A DNA stretch of 64,000 bases. Source: Euzebyella marina (GTDB lineage: Bacteria > Bacteroidota > Bacteroidia > Flavobacteriales > Flavobacteriaceae). The notes under the pieces were generated by a model. It saw only the letters and a list, made by a program, of their open reading frames with translations, did not search any database and was not told the DNA's origin. This document shows, piece after piece, positions 1 to 9,696 of the stretch; within the stretch, counting starts at the first letter, position 1, and each line of letters starts with the position of its first letter. The stretch lies in assembly GCF_014855515.1 (NCBI RefSeq), contig NZ_JACYFK010000002.1, positions 372,001 through 436,000 of the forward strand, read 5' to 3'. The position numbers and the translations under genes were made by a program.

Positions 1-1271
1 GTTTTCTTGTATTCGTTATAGCTGTAAACGTCCCAAAGAATGGCGTAAAAAGAGAACATAATCGAGAACACATAAACCATTGCGGTAATTGCGATAAAGA
101 AATCCCAATTAAGAATGCCCAAATACATGAAAAGTATGATGGTAAAAAAGCCAAAAAACTCCATTAAGGGAGCTAGCCATTCATAAAAAAACCAATAGGG
201 ATAACTTAGAAGCCCCAAACGACCGTATTTCGAGTTAAAGAACATGTCTTTATGCTTGAAAAGGGTTTCTAGATTGCCCCTCGCCCAACGGTCTCGTTGG
301 TTGACCAATATCTTAACATCTTCTGGAACCTCTGTCCAACAAAGAGGGTCAGGAATATATTCTATGGTATAAGGTTCACGCCGGTCGTGCATATGCCTTC
401 GCATCTTGAATACGATTTCCATATCCTCGCCAACTGTACCGGTGTCGTATCCCCCTACTTCCAATGCGATTTCACGGTCAAAAAAACCGAATGCCCCAGA
501 AATAATCAAAAGGCTGTCAATTCTACCCCAGGCCATCCTTCCTAAAATGAATGAACGGGTGTATTCCAATAATTGAAACCTGGCCAACCAATTTTTTGGC
601 AGTCTAATTTCTTCTAATTGGCCACCCTCGATAATACAGGAATTGGCCACACGGATGACACCGCCAACGGCAATAACCCTTTTTTCAGATCGTTGATAGA
701 ATGATTTAACAACATGCAAAAGCGCATCTGGCAGAAGAAGACAGTCAACATCGATACACCCGACATATCGGCTTGTAGAAAGAGCCATTCCAGTGTTCAA
801 GGCGTCTGATTTGCCACCGTTTTCCTTATCAATGACCGTCAATTTTGAAAATGCCCGATGTGGCGACTTATACACCCCTCTTATAGGTTTGTTTTTCCAA
901 TTGGGGTCAATCTTAAAGTCGATCTTTTCAAGATCGTAGGCATCGATCATTTTCTGTAACGTATCGTCTTTACTGCCATCATTGACAACCATTACCTCAT
1001 AATTGACATAGCGTAGTGACATCAGGGAACGGATGTTCTCTACAATGGTCAAACCTTCATTATAGGCAGGTGCAATGATTGTAATGCTTGGGGATAATGG
1101 CGAAGCCATTATTTTAGAGAGGTCACCGAAACTATTTTTTTTTCTGTAATGGATGGAATTTCTGGTGGATAGATATCCCATAATGGTGAATAGTGTAAAC
1201 AATATCACCGTAAACATTAGAAAGACAATGTTTATGTATTCTAAGGTGATATCGAAGAACGTACTATCCAT
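1..1271 (-). CDS. Processive family 2 glycosyltransferase, C-terminus cut by window edge
   Basis: Inner-membrane glycosyltransferase that probably polymerises an exopolysaccharide from a nucleotide sugar. The reading frame is open from the ATG at 1271 to base 1, about 423 codons, so the 3' end lies outside. An N-terminal membrane segment (about residues 8-31) is followed by the GT-A fold: NDGSKDD, the DxD metal site in CIDVDC, the acceptor motif GEDMEIVF and QRDRWARG, which fits the (Q/R)xxRW signature of processive enzymes such as PgaC, BcsA and hyaluronan synthase. Hydrophobic segments follow up to the edge. It is the last visible gene of the HPt-receiver-HEAT set, 9 bases after the HEAT gene. 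The sugar is not predictable from this sequence. Confidence 0.88.
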   Translation of the reverse strand, partial: MDSTFFDITLEYINIVFLMFTVILFTLFTIMGYLSTRNSIHYRKKNSFGDLSKIMASPLSPSITIIAPAYNEGLTIVENIRSLMSLRYVNYEVMVVNDGSKDDTLQKMIDAYDLEKIDFKIDPNWKNKPIRGVYKSPHRAFSKLTVIDKENGGKSDALNTGMALSTSRYVGCIDVDCLLLPDALLHVVKSFYQRSEKRVIAVGGVIRVANSCIIEGGQLEEIRLPKNWLARFQLLEYTRSFILGRMAWGRIDSLLIISGAFGFFDREIALEVGGYDTGTVGEDMEIVFKMRRHMHDRREPYTIEYIPDPLCWTEVPEDVKILVNQRDRWARGNLETLFKHKDMFFNSKYGRLGLLSYPYWFFYEWLAPLMEFFGFFTIILFMYLGILNWDFFIAITAMVYVFSIMFSFYAILWDVYSYNEYKK

Positions 1272-1280
1272 AAAATTTAC

Positions 1281-4169
1281 CTATAATAAGTTTAGGTAGT
1301 TCATAAATTTAAACATGAGCGAAGCCCCATTTGGTGTTATTTCGGTAGCCACAACAGGTAGCTCTAGTACTTGTTGGGTATGAGTTTTTTGCAAAACTTC
1401 TGAGAGTTCGAAATCAATGTCAAATAGCTCTGGATCCACAATAGTTTCTACTTCTACGTCGGCCTCGATTTCTTCGAGTACTTCATTGTATTCCGATTCG
1501 GTATAGGTCACTCCAGGATTCTCTTTGGCCATTTGGTTGTCGAAAAGCTCTTTGGTGAGTTGCTCATCCTCGTCTTTTTTTTTACTCTCTTCTTGATTTT
1601 CTTTTTCCGAAACCTTGCTGATCAACAGTTTTAATGCTTTTCGAGCTTTTTTGCGCAATCGACGGTCTGGATCCTCTAAAAGAGTATCTAAAAATTCAAT
1701 TTCTTTTTCATCGCCCACAGCAACAATTTCATCTAATAGAATTAGTTTGGCCTCACGGTCGATATTCTTGAACAAGTCGGCAAATACGCTGAAATTAGGG
1801 AGGTTCAAATTCTCTAACTGTAGTTTTGGCATGGAGATATGACCATCTTTCTCTTTTGAAAAGACAGCTATCATTCGAACTATACGCTCTTTAATGAATT
1901 CTTGCTTTTCATCTTCAAGAAGTTCTTCGAGCAGAGCAATTTCCCGGTGGTCTCCTAACTCTTCTAAATCATCTAGTAACCCCATCATATAAGCTTCATG
2001 CTCATCGTAATAAATGGGTTCGGGTATGGCGTTGGTAATTTGAGAATCTTCGTTTTCAACTATTTCTTCATACTCTACTTCAATGTCATCTATCTCATTT
2101 TGACTCATCAGCCAACTGATGACATCATCGGCATTAGAGGTATTGGAATCGACATTGATTAATGATTCGCCACTTAGCTCAAAATCAAACTCTTTAGTTT
2201 CTTCTTTAATATCTTGTGGTTCAAAATCAATTTCGAAATCCGAAAGTTTAAAACCATCCAATTCTTCTACCGCACTCTCTTCTTCAGGTTTTGTTTGAGC
2301 CTCAGATTCAGTTACAATTGGTAGAAAATCAAGGTTATGAACTTCTTCTAATAAGCTTTCATCTTTTAGATGGACGCTGTCTTTATTGGTTTTGTCGTTT
2401 TCTACTACAATGGGCAAAAAGCTTATTTCTTCTATATCAAACGTTTCTTCATTTACTTTTTCAGTTATTTCTTCAGCCCCATTTAGCTGTTCAAAATTGA
2501 CCTCAATCTGGCGAATTTTCTTGTGCGGATATTCGGAATCGTTTTTGTCTGTCATTTGCTTCTCATTGTTTTGAACTGGGGGCTGTTCAGATATTACGAT
2601 TGGTAAAAAGTTTATATCAAGTAGAGGCTGGTGGGTTATTTCTTCTTCTGTAATCTCTATATCATTTACCTCTTCAATTGGTGTAAGATTTCCGGTTTCT
2701 ACTTCCGCTTCGGGGACCATGGATTCTTCAGTTTCAGAAACTATAAGCTCAAAATCAACTTCTAAATTTTCTATCTGAATCTCGGTGGGCTCATTAACAT
2801 CCTCTTCATTGGTAGAAAAATTAGGAACTTCCTCATTTTCCTCCATTGCTTCAGAGGATTTCACTTCTACGGTTTCTTGATCGGTTGATTCTTCTGATTC
2901 ACTTAAAATCACATCTACGGGAACTGTTTCTGAATGAGGAATTACCGGAGCTTCAACGGTAGAATTTGGTTGAATTTTCTCAGCCGCTTCCTCTAAAATG
3001 GTTTCAGAATGATTTTCATCTTCTGTAATGGTTGGCTGAATATTATCTTCGCCGTTAACGTTTTCCTTGGCATCCTGGGTAATATCGATTCCCCTGTTAT
3101 CTAAACCTTCTGTAGGCATAACTGTGTCGGGGGCAATCATATTAATGGCTGATAAAGCCTTGCTCTTAACGGCAAAGTTTCCTTCGCTCTGGGCAGTTTT
3201 GTTCAAAAATGCGATATCGGATTCGTCGCCCAGTTCGCCTAAAGCTCCTAATATGGCTATCTTGACATCAACACTACACTTAGGGAACACTTGTTTAAGC
3301 ATAGGTTTGGCATCAAGTACAAAAAATTCTTTTATGCAGCCAATGGCCTCCATCTTGATTTGGTTGTTTTTGTGCTTTACCAGTTCGATCAAAGCTGCGT
3401 TTGCATCATTCTGGTTATAAAACTTGATAAGGCGCAACGCAAAGAATACCACATATCTGTTGGTACTGGTTAGCCAATATTTAAAACGAGGTGGTTCAAA
3501 ATCTTCACGATTTCTAAGTACATCCAATAATTTTAACTGCTGCCATTCAGAAATTTTATATCTGGTGGTGTCCAAGAAATAATTGATTCCTTCCGGTTTC
3601 AAGGTAACGGCAGCGATTTCAGCTTGCTTACGCACGGTAGAGCGCCGGTCATTGATGAATTTTGTAATGAAGGTATAAGCGCTCTCGACCTGCATTTGGG
3701 TCAGATGTGAAATACCTTTAGAGATGACTTCCCACCGCCAACTCTTCAGTTTTTCGTAGGCATCTTGGTCCAACCCTAAATCTTGATAGAGCTTAAAAAG
3801 TCTTTTTTTGGTATCTCCAGAAACGTCTTTTCTTAAATCTAACAGAACTTCGGTAAGCACTTTTCTGTTGAAGTCATTCTTAAGTAACTCCCTTATCTGA
3901 ATCTTTAGGTCTAGGTAGTGAGACTTTTCGGCTTTGTCAGCATCCTCTTCGTAGAAAAGAAACTCACTGACCATCGGAGATAATTCTTTTTTCTGTTTTT
4001 TGGTTCTTGAGGAAGTAGAAGAAATCTTGTTTCTAAAAATGAAAACAGAAATGAAGTAAAGTAAGGCAAGGCCAACAAATACCAAGGTTAGTATCCACAA
4101 TGTTTCGGTATCGATTTTTGGTGCGGATACTAATGGAATATTTGAATATGTTGTTTTGGCCCCGAACAA
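1281..4169 (-). CDS. Membrane-anchored HEAT-repeat protein with long acidic linker
   Basis: A 962-residue protein of unknown specific function. One membrane helix at about residues 24-46 is followed by a basic stretch. Alpha-helical HEAT-like repeats lie at about 170-350 and 725-855. Between them is a highly acidic, Glu-rich, probably disordered linker (355-715). The linker carries repeated short motifs: FLPIV at 521, 584 and 615, and xDFEL-like sequences near 471, 557, 647, 661 and again at 918. The start is TTG at 4169, because the next in-frame Met (residue 66) would remove the membrane helix. One base separates it from the upstream receiver gene, and the glycosyltransferase follows. I infer a scaffold linking phosphorelay signalling to the polysaccharide synthase. 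Confidence 0.8.
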   Translation of the reverse strand: MFGAKTTYSNIPLVSAPKIDTETLWILTLVFVGLALLYFISVFIFRNKISSTSSRTKKQKKELSPMVSEFLFYEEDADKAEKSHYLDLKIQIRELLKNDFNRKVLTEVLLDLRKDVSGDTKKRLFKLYQDLGLDQDAYEKLKSWRWEVISKGISHLTQMQVESAYTFITKFINDRRSTVRKQAEIAAVTLKPEGINYFLDTTRYKISEWQQLKLLDVLRNREDFEPPRFKYWLTSTNRYVVFFALRLIKFYNQNDANAALIELVKHKNNQIKMEAIGCIKEFFVLDAKPMLKQVFPKCSVDVKIAILGALGELGDESDIAFLNKTAQSEGNFAVKSKALSAINMIAPDTVMPTEGLDNRGIDITQDAKENVNGEDNIQPTITEDENHSETILEEAAEKIQPNSTVEAPVIPHSETVPVDVILSESEESTDQETVEVKSSEAMEENEEVPNFSTNEEDVNEPTEIQIENLEVDFELIVSETEESMVPEAEVETGNLTPIEEVNDIEITEEEITHQPLLDINFLPIVISEQPPVQNNEKQMTDKNDSEYPHKKIRQIEVNFEQLNGAEEITEKVNEETFDIEEISFLPIVVENDKTNKDSVHLKDESLLEEVHNLDFLPIVTESEAQTKPEEESAVEELDGFKLSDFEIDFEPQDIKEETKEFDFELSGESLINVDSNTSNADDVISWLMSQNEIDDIEVEYEEIVENEDSQITNAIPEPIYYDEHEAYMMGLLDDLEELGDHREIALLEELLEDEKQEFIKERIVRMIAVFSKEKDGHISMPKLQLENLNLPNFSVFADLFKNIDREAKLILLDEIVAVGDEKEIEFLDTLLEDPDRRLRKKARKALKLLISKVSEKENQEESKKKDEDEQLTKELFDNQMAKENPGVTYTESEYNEVLEEIEADVEVETIVDPELFDIDFELSEVLQKTHTQQVLELPVVATEITPNGASLMFKFMNYLNLL

Positions 4170-4170
4170 A

Positions 4171-4542
4171 TTAGTTTTTATTGAGTTCTCTTTCGACCCT
4201 TACCAAAAGTTCTGAAGGGCTTACTGGTTTTGATATAAAATCGTTGGCGCCCAACTCAAAAGCGTTGAGCACATTTTCTTCATTTCCTGCAGAGGATATG
4301 ATGATTATCGGAATATTCGATTTCAGTTCGTTTCGTACATAGTCGATAAGTTCCATACCCGAGAAATAGGGCATCATGATGTCGCTGACTATGATATCGG
4401 GCATTTTTTGGGCAAGAAATTCTTTGACCTGCTTGCCATCGCCACTATGCGTCACATCGTAACCTCCTTTTTTCAATCTAAAATTGAGTAAAGAGGCCAG
4501 TAGCTCATCATCTTCGGCTAGTAGTAAGCTCTTCTTCATCAT
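4171..4542 (-). CDS. Single-domain CheY-like response regulator
   Basis: A 123-residue stand-alone receiver domain. The acidic pocket is E10-D11-D12, the phospho-acceptor is D54 in VSDIMMP, the switch Ser is S83/S84 in IIISSAG, and the conserved Lys is K105 in FISKPVSP. There is no output domain, so it must act through protein contacts, as CheY and Spo0F do. It lies between the HPt gene (1-base gap upstream) and the HEAT gene (1-base gap downstream), so the three are very likely co-transcribed. The HPt protein is the obvious phosphate donor or sink. No histidine kinase is present in this set within the window. Confidence 0.92.
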   Translation of the reverse strand: MMKKSLLLAEDDELLASLLNFRLKKGGYDVTHSGDGKQVKEFLAQKMPDIIVSDIMMPYFSGMELIDYVRNELKSNIPIIIISSAGNEENVLNAFELGANDFISKPVSPSELLVRVERELNKN

Positions 4543-4543
4543 T

Positions 4544-5227
4544 CTATTGATTTAACTTTTTTAAATCTTCGTATGCGTTATGCAAGGCTTTCTGTACTGC
4601 CGGGAATTCCGTAACAAAACAATTGTACAAAAACTGCAAGTGCTTGGGATCGTTATCGGTCTTACAGGTCTGCTCTATTTGGTTGATGATGGTGTAAAGG
4701 TCATTCGTGTTCAACATTGCCAAACCGGCCTTAATTTTATGTGCCGCTAGCTTTAAACGGTCGTAGTCGGTATTTTGAATGTGAATTTTGGCTTGGCCGA
4801 TGAATTCTAGGGCATTCTTTTCGTAGAGGTGCAAAAGTTCATCTAAAAGTTCCATCTCGCCCATACAATCGTCCAATATGGGTTGAAGGTCAATATAGAG
4901 CCTGTTGGTGGTTTGGGTTGGAGTGCTTCCAGAGAAAATAGAACTATAAATTTCGCTTTTCATGGGGGCATCGATTTTTAAAGATTTGAGTACTGAATTG
5001 TATGATTCGTAATGCCGAACAACGGCGTCGTAGGTTTGCATATCAAAATCGCCCGACTGGTTCTCGGGCAACGGCGAGGTCTTCAAATATTCTTTATGCT
5101 CAAGATTTTCAGAGGGATTGATTGTTTTGTAAAGGGTGTTTTTGAACAATAGAAAAGATTTTCTCACCCTTTCGGCTTCCTCGGCAGTGAAATTTTCATA
5201 AGAAAAATCCACTAATTGAGCTTCCAT
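4544..5227 (-). CDS. HPt-domain phosphotransfer protein
   Basis: The C-terminal part is a histidine phosphotransfer domain: LAAHKIKAGLAML carries the phosphorylatable His inside a predicted four-helix bundle. The N-terminal 110 residues match nothing I recognise. The first codon is uncertain. An in-frame TTG at 5263 would give 239 residues (His 175), with a stop codon just upstream at 5273-5275; the ATG at 5227 used here gives 227 residues. It is the first gene of the minus-strand set with the receiver, HEAT and glycosyltransferase genes. Its probable job is to relay phosphate between an unlinked hybrid kinase and the receiver encoded 1 base downstream. Confidence 0.8.
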   Translation of the reverse strand: MEAQLVDFSYENFTAEEAERVRKSFLLFKNTLYKTINPSENLEHKEYLKTSPLPENQSGDFDMQTYDAVVRHYESYNSVLKSLKIDAPMKSEIYSSIFSGSTPTQTTNRLYIDLQPILDDCMGEMELLDELLHLYEKNALEFIGQAKIHIQNTDYDRLKLAAHKIKAGLAMLNTNDLYTIINQIEQTCKTDNDPKHLQFLYNCFVTEFPAVQKALHNAYEDLKKLNQ

Positions 5228-5460
5228 ATCACATAAATGGTCAAGTAGGTTCTTAGGTTTCAAACTGTATTTTTAATTTGAGTTGTTAGACTTGGGATTT
5301 CTAAACCGCTCGGTCACATGAAAAACTTTGACAATTTCACAGAATAAGCTGTTTATATTGCTAAAATTCCCTATTTCTATAAGGCAGGGCAACTAAATGT
5401 TACCTATGCTATTATATATGTTGTCAAAATGCTTTATTTGTAGGTATAAATTCTTACAGT

Positions 5461-6741
5461 ATGCGGCAAATAGTCTATTTATTAGGTCTTTTAACGATTT
5501 TTTCATGTAACGAAAAACCTCATAAAAAAGAGGAATCATTTGAAGAAACCGCACGACGAATACATAATGCAGTTATTACGATAGACACCCATAACGATAT
5601 TAATGTCAGTAACTTTACTTCAGAAAAAAATTATACTCAACGCCTCTCAACACAAGTGAACCTGCCCAAAATGGAAGAAGGTGGGTTAGACGTCACTTGG
5701 TTGATTGTCTATACCGGGCAAGATTCTTTAACCGATAAGGGGTTCAAAGACGCCGAGGAAAATGCCATGAGCAAGTTTGAGGCCATTCACCGCTTATGTG
5801 AAGAGTATGCCCCGGATAAAATTGAATTGGCGACCACTTCAGAAGAGGTCAGAAGAATTCATTCGGAGGGCAAAAAGGTGGCTATGATAGGTGTTGAGAA
5901 TGCCTACCCGATGGCCCGAAACATCAAGAACATTGAGAAGTACCATGAGATGGGCGCACTTTATGTTTCGCTTGCACATAACGGCCATAACCAATTTAGT
6001 GATTCGCACACGGGTGAAGAAGATGATGTATGGTTAAACAATGGTTTAAGTGATTTAGGTAAAGAAGCTGTAAAAGAGATGAATAGGGTCGGAATTATGA
6101 TTGATATATCGCACCCTTCCAAGGAAGCTATCATGCAAATGATAGAACTAAGTGAAGCACCCATTATTGCTTCACATTCTTCTGCCAGAGCTTTATGTGA
6201 CAATAGCCGGAATCTTGACGATGAGCAACTTAAATTGATTGCCAAGAACGGTGGCGTAGTTCAAACGGTTGCTTTTAGTTCATACGTCGACCAAGAAAAG
6301 GACACCCTACGCCAGGCATTTATGGGTGAAATCTATAAAAAAGTAGCCGATTCGCTGCAATTGCCGTGGTACGACCGTTCAGAGTTATCTACTCTTGATG
6401 CCGATAAAAGAAAGACCTTTTTTGGAAATTATCAAACAGTGGTCGGTATAGCCACCGAAAAGGCTAAAAGCTTGAAAGATGCCCCGCCTGCGGTAAATGT
6501 ATCCGATTTTGTAAACCATATCGATTATATGGTAGAATTGATTGGAATCGACCATGTCGGCATCAGCTCTGATTTTGATGGTGGCGGAGGTATCGAGGGT
6601 TGGTCAGATGCATCCGAAACCTTCAATGTAACACTAGAACTTGTCAAGCGAGGCTACAGTGAAGAAGAAATCAGAAAATTGTGGGGCGATAACCTTCTTC
6701 GCGTACTTGATGAAGTTCAAAAAGTAGCTGCAAGCTACTAA
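5461..6741 (+). CDS. Membrane dipeptidase (peptidase M19) lipoprotein
   Basis: A zinc metallopeptidase of the renal dipeptidase family, expected to cleave dipeptides at the envelope. A lipoprotein signal ends at LTIFSC with Cys16, so the enzyme should be anchored outside the inner membrane. The binuclear zinc site is visible: H44 and D46 in DTHND, bridging E146 in GVENAY, H218 in ISHPS and H239 in ASHSSAR. At 426 residues it has the usual family length. It is divergent from the HPt operon across about 200 bases, and its stop overlaps the convergent thioesterase gene by 4 bases. The exact substrate is unknown. Confidence 0.93.
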   Translation: MRQIVYLLGLLTIFSCNEKPHKKEESFEETARRIHNAVITIDTHNDINVSNFTSEKNYTQRLSTQVNLPKMEEGGLDVTWLIVYTGQDSLTDKGFKDAEENAMSKFEAIHRLCEEYAPDKIELATTSEEVRRIHSEGKKVAMIGVENAYPMARNIKNIEKYHEMGALYVSLAHNGHNQFSDSHTGEEDDVWLNNGLSDLGKEAVKEMNRVGIMIDISHPSKEAIMQMIELSEAPIIASHSSARALCDNSRNLDDEQLKLIAKNGGVVQTVAFSSYVDQEKDTLRQAFMGEIYKKVADSLQLPWYDRSELSTLDADKRKTFFGNYQTVVGIATEKAKSLKDAPPAVNVSDFVNHIDYMVELIGIDHVGISSDFDGGGGIEGWSDASETFNVTLELVKRGYSEEEIRKLWGDNLLRVLDEVQKVAASY

Positions 6742-7136
6742 TCGTCGGTAGATCCCAATCGATCTCTAACGTATTCTACTTTCTTTTTGCCATGAGGTTT
6801 TGGCTTGCCGTTATCCCCAAGGTTGACCATAATAATATTATCAACGGTTACAATCGTTTCACGGGTCATTTTGTTTCTTACTTCGCAGTTAAGTGTCAAT
6901 GACGATTTGCCGAACTTGACCACTTCAATACCGATTTCAACAATATCACCTTTCTTGGCCGTACTGGTGAAGTTGATTTCTGACATGTATTTGGTGACGA
7001 CCTTTTTATTCTCTAACTGAATAATACTGTACAGGGCTGCTTCTTCATCTATCCATGCCAGAACACGACCTCCGAACAAAGTTTCGTTGGCATTTAAATC
7101 TTCAGGTTTTACCCATTTTCTAGTATGAAATCTCAT
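6738..7136 (-). CDS. Acyl-CoA thioesterase, hotdog fold
   Basis: A 132-residue single hotdog-domain acyl-CoA hydrolase resembling YciA and cytosolic BACH-type enzymes, which release CoA from acyl-CoA. The diagnostic stretch LNANETLFGGRVLAWIDEEA (residues 14-33) includes the conserved N17 and D30 region at the active site and CoA-binding turn. No signal peptide is visible, so it should be cytosolic. It converges on the dipeptidase gene with a 4-base overlap. A TAATTTTG sequence at 7168-7175 on the minus strand, 32 bases upstream, matches the Bacteroidota -7 element and could be its promoter; no clear -33 box accompanies it. Chain-length preference cannot be read from sequence. Confidence 0.9.
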   Translation of the reverse strand: MRFHTRKWVKPEDLNANETLFGGRVLAWIDEEAALYSIIQLENKKVVTKYMSEINFTSTAKKGDIVEIGIEVVKFGKSSLTLNCEVRNKMTRETIVTVDNIIMVNLGDNGKPKPHGKKKVEYVRDRLGSTDD

Positions 7137-7190
7137 AAATCTATTTATTAAGGGGAAATTTACGATGCAAAATTACATAAGATAACGCCC

Positions 7191-8087
7191 TTAAAATAGT
7201 GTGTCATTTGTTTTATGAAGCGTTTTCGGAATTTTAAGATTTGTACCTAATTTTTTGTTCAACCTTTCAATAAACTTAGCTGATATTAATGGAGATTCCA
7301 ATTCCATATTTTGGTGAACAAAGAAATGAATGTTGTTCAACCCTTGAGAATGCCATTCGCTCAATCGGTTGATCCAATCATCTATTCGGTCGTAATCACT
7401 TTGATGGTTAGCACCTACATATCTAACGAATGCTTCATTATTCGTCAATCGCATGTGAAGCATATCTCTTCTACCCGCCGTATCAACTAAAACATTGGCA
7501 ATTCCATTTGATTCCAATAAATGATAAAGTTCTTCCGATACTTTTTCATCATTGAACCAATCGGTGTGTCTAAACTCGATTGCCAAAGGAAATTCTTTAG
7601 GCCAATATTCTACGAAGCGAACTACCCTATCCCAGTTTTTAGGTCCGAAATTATTGTGCATCTGTAAGAAAATAGTACCTAGCTTTTCTTTCAGATTCGA
7701 CGTTGCTTCTAAATATCTATCAACAATGGGGTAAACCGCATCATTTAAGCGTCTTAGATGACTTATATCATTTGATACTTTAGGGAAAAATTTGAATTTT
7801 TCAGGGGTTTTATCGTACCATTTGGTATACTGTTCCCCTGGAAAAATTCGATAAAAGGTAGCATTCAATTCAATGCAATTGAATTGACTCGAATAGTACT
7901 CCAATTCATCTTTGGTGCCCCTCGGGTAAAAGTTTTTTAAATCTTGACGGTTCCATTTGGCACATCCGACATAAACGTTCAAAGGACTTTTTTTTCCATC
8001 TCTGTTCAATACTACTTGTGTATCAGGATGGTCTTTGGGTAATGTAAAATCTATAAGTTCAGGATTCTCTACTTTTCCGAATTTCAT
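7191..8087 (-). CDS. DUF72 (YecE-like) family protein
   Basis: A 298-residue DUF72 protein. Family hallmarks are the opening VYVGCAKWNRQDLKNFYP, the FNCIELNATFYR strand and FKFFPKVSNDISHLRR, all typical of this TIM-barrel-like fold. The biochemical function of DUF72 is not established. The C-terminal extension after about residue 265 is basic and poorly conserved. It runs in the same direction as the aldehyde dehydrogenase upstream (45-base gap) and the thioesterase downstream (54-base gap), but nothing in the context points to a shared pathway. Confidence 0.88.
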   Translation of the reverse strand: MKFGKVENPELIDFTLPKDHPDTQVVLNRDGKKSPLNVYVGCAKWNRQDLKNFYPRGTKDELEYYSSQFNCIELNATFYRIFPGEQYTKWYDKTPEKFKFFPKVSNDISHLRRLNDAVYPIVDRYLEATSNLKEKLGTIFLQMHNNFGPKNWDRVVRFVEYWPKEFPLAIEFRHTDWFNDEKVSEELYHLLESNGIANVLVDTAGRRDMLHMRLTNNEAFVRYVGANHQSDYDRIDDWINRLSEWHSQGLNNIHFFVHQNMELESPLISAKFIERLNKKLGTNLKIPKTLHKTNDTLF

Positions 8088-8132
8088 TGCTGTCAGTTAT
8101 CTGTTGAGGATTTTAAAAATAAAGGCTTTCTT

Positions 8133-9488
8133 TTAATTTTTAAGATAAACCGTCTTTTTATTCACAAACTCCCTAATACCATGTGATGAAAGTTCTCTAC
8201 CATATCCTGAAATTTTGATGCCGCCGAAAGGAAGCCTAGGGTCGCTTTTGACCAATTCGTTTATGAAGACAGCACCTTCTTCAAAACAAGGGGCCAATTT
8301 TAAAGCTTTTTCGGTGTCTTTTGTAAAGAGACTTACTCCAAGACCGAATTCTGAATTATTGGAAAATCTAATAGCTTCTTCATCAGATTGAAACGCAGTA
8401 ATACCGATAGCCGGCCCGAAAGTTTCTTCTTTGAATATGGGCATTTTTTCGGTAACATTGGTGAGTACCGTAGGCTCGTAATAGGAACCATTGCGTTTTC
8501 CGCCAAGAAGCAGTTTTGCCCCCATTTCGATGGATTTTAATACCTGTTTTTCCAAATCTTCGGCTAAATCTTCACGTGCCAAAGTCCCGATATAGGTGTT
8601 TTCATCCATAGGATCACCGCTTTTTAGCTCTCTCACCTGTTTAATGAAAAGGTCAACAAATTCTTCCATTATATTCTGGTGCACCAACAGCCTCTTTCCT
8701 GCTATACAGCTTTGACCTGTATTTTGAAATCGAGCCTGAACACAGGTTTTTACCGTTGAATCTAGGTCGGCATCTTCAAAAACAATCAGCGCGTTACTTC
8801 CACCAAGCTCCAATACCGTTTTCTTGATATGTTTTCCGGCAATAGCGGCTACTGAGCCTCCAGCGGGCTTGCTGCCAGTTAGAGTTGCAGCCTTGACCCA
8901 TTCATTTTCCAAAACAGTTTCTACCAAGTCACTACCAATGATTAGGTTTTGAAAACAGCCTTCAGGAAAACCGGCCTCTGTGAAAACCTCCGCTATGAGT
9001 TCTGCAGATTTCATTACGTTTGAGGCGTGTTTTAAAACACCCACATTACCAGCCATTAAATTGGGGGCGGCAAATCGGAATACCTGCCAAAATGGATAGT
9101 TCCAGGGCATTACGGCCAAAATAATCCCAAGAGGTTCGTAGCTTACATAGCTCTTTTGCGCATCCGTTTCAATAATTTCATCCTTAAGTTGGTCCTTTGC
9201 TTTATCGGCATAATACTCACACACCCAAGCACATTTTTCAATTTCTGCCACTGCCTGAGAAATAGGCTTTCCCATTTCTTTACTTATGGTCTCGGCATAC
9301 AGAGTTTTGTTTTCAACAAGTACCTTGGCGGCCCTATTCATGAGGTCAGACCGCTGCTCAAAAGTGGTCTCTTGCCACTCAAGAAAACATTCATGCGATT
9401 GTTGAAGCTTTTCTTTTAATTGTTTAGTGGTCAATTCTTTAAAGCTGTAGAGTTTTTCTTGAGTATAAGGATTTATCGAGGACTTCAT
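8133..9488 (-). CDS. NAD(P)-dependent aldehyde dehydrogenase, probably succinate-semialdehyde type
   Basis: A cytosolic aldehyde dehydrogenase of 451 residues. Catalytic residues are visible: N130 in PWNYPFWQ, the general base E227 in LELGGSNA and the nucleophile C261 in NTGQSCIAGKR. The slightly short length and the PWNYPFWQ and GQSCIAGKR signatures fit the Sad/YneI branch, which oxidises succinate semialdehyde to succinate. That substrate is inferred from family, not shown. No GABA transaminase lies nearby. The protein lacks a signal peptide. The upstream 208-base gap to the next plus-strand gene holds no clear promoter consensus that I can defend. Confidence 0.9.
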   Translation of the reverse strand: MKSSINPYTQEKLYSFKELTTKQLKEKLQQSHECFLEWQETTFEQRSDLMNRAAKVLVENKTLYAETISKEMGKPISQAVAEIEKCAWVCEYYADKAKDQLKDEIIETDAQKSYVSYEPLGIILAVMPWNYPFWQVFRFAAPNLMAGNVGVLKHASNVMKSAELIAEVFTEAGFPEGCFQNLIIGSDLVETVLENEWVKAATLTGSKPAGGSVAAIAGKHIKKTVLELGGSNALIVFEDADLDSTVKTCVQARFQNTGQSCIAGKRLLVHQNIMEEFVDLFIKQVRELKSGDPMDENTYIGTLAREDLAEDLEKQVLKSIEMGAKLLLGGKRNGSYYEPTVLTNVTEKMPIFKEETFGPAIGITAFQSDEEAIRFSNNSEFGLGVSLFTKDTEKALKLAPCFEEGAVFINELVKSDPRLPFGGIKISGYGRELSSHGIREFVNKKTVYLKN

Positions 9489-9696
9489 GTTTAACTGGAT
9501 AGAATTTTAATAAAGCTACATATATACTTGTACTTCAAAAAATTGCTCTACTAGTTTTTACTGAAAGAACTAATATTTGATGGATTAGAACTCAGGCCTG
9601 ATTTAGATTAAAAGGTGTTTATAACCCGGTTAAAAAGTAATATATGTATGGCCAAAGCCAGGTTAGTAATTGATTACCTTTATAAAAACCAGTAAA

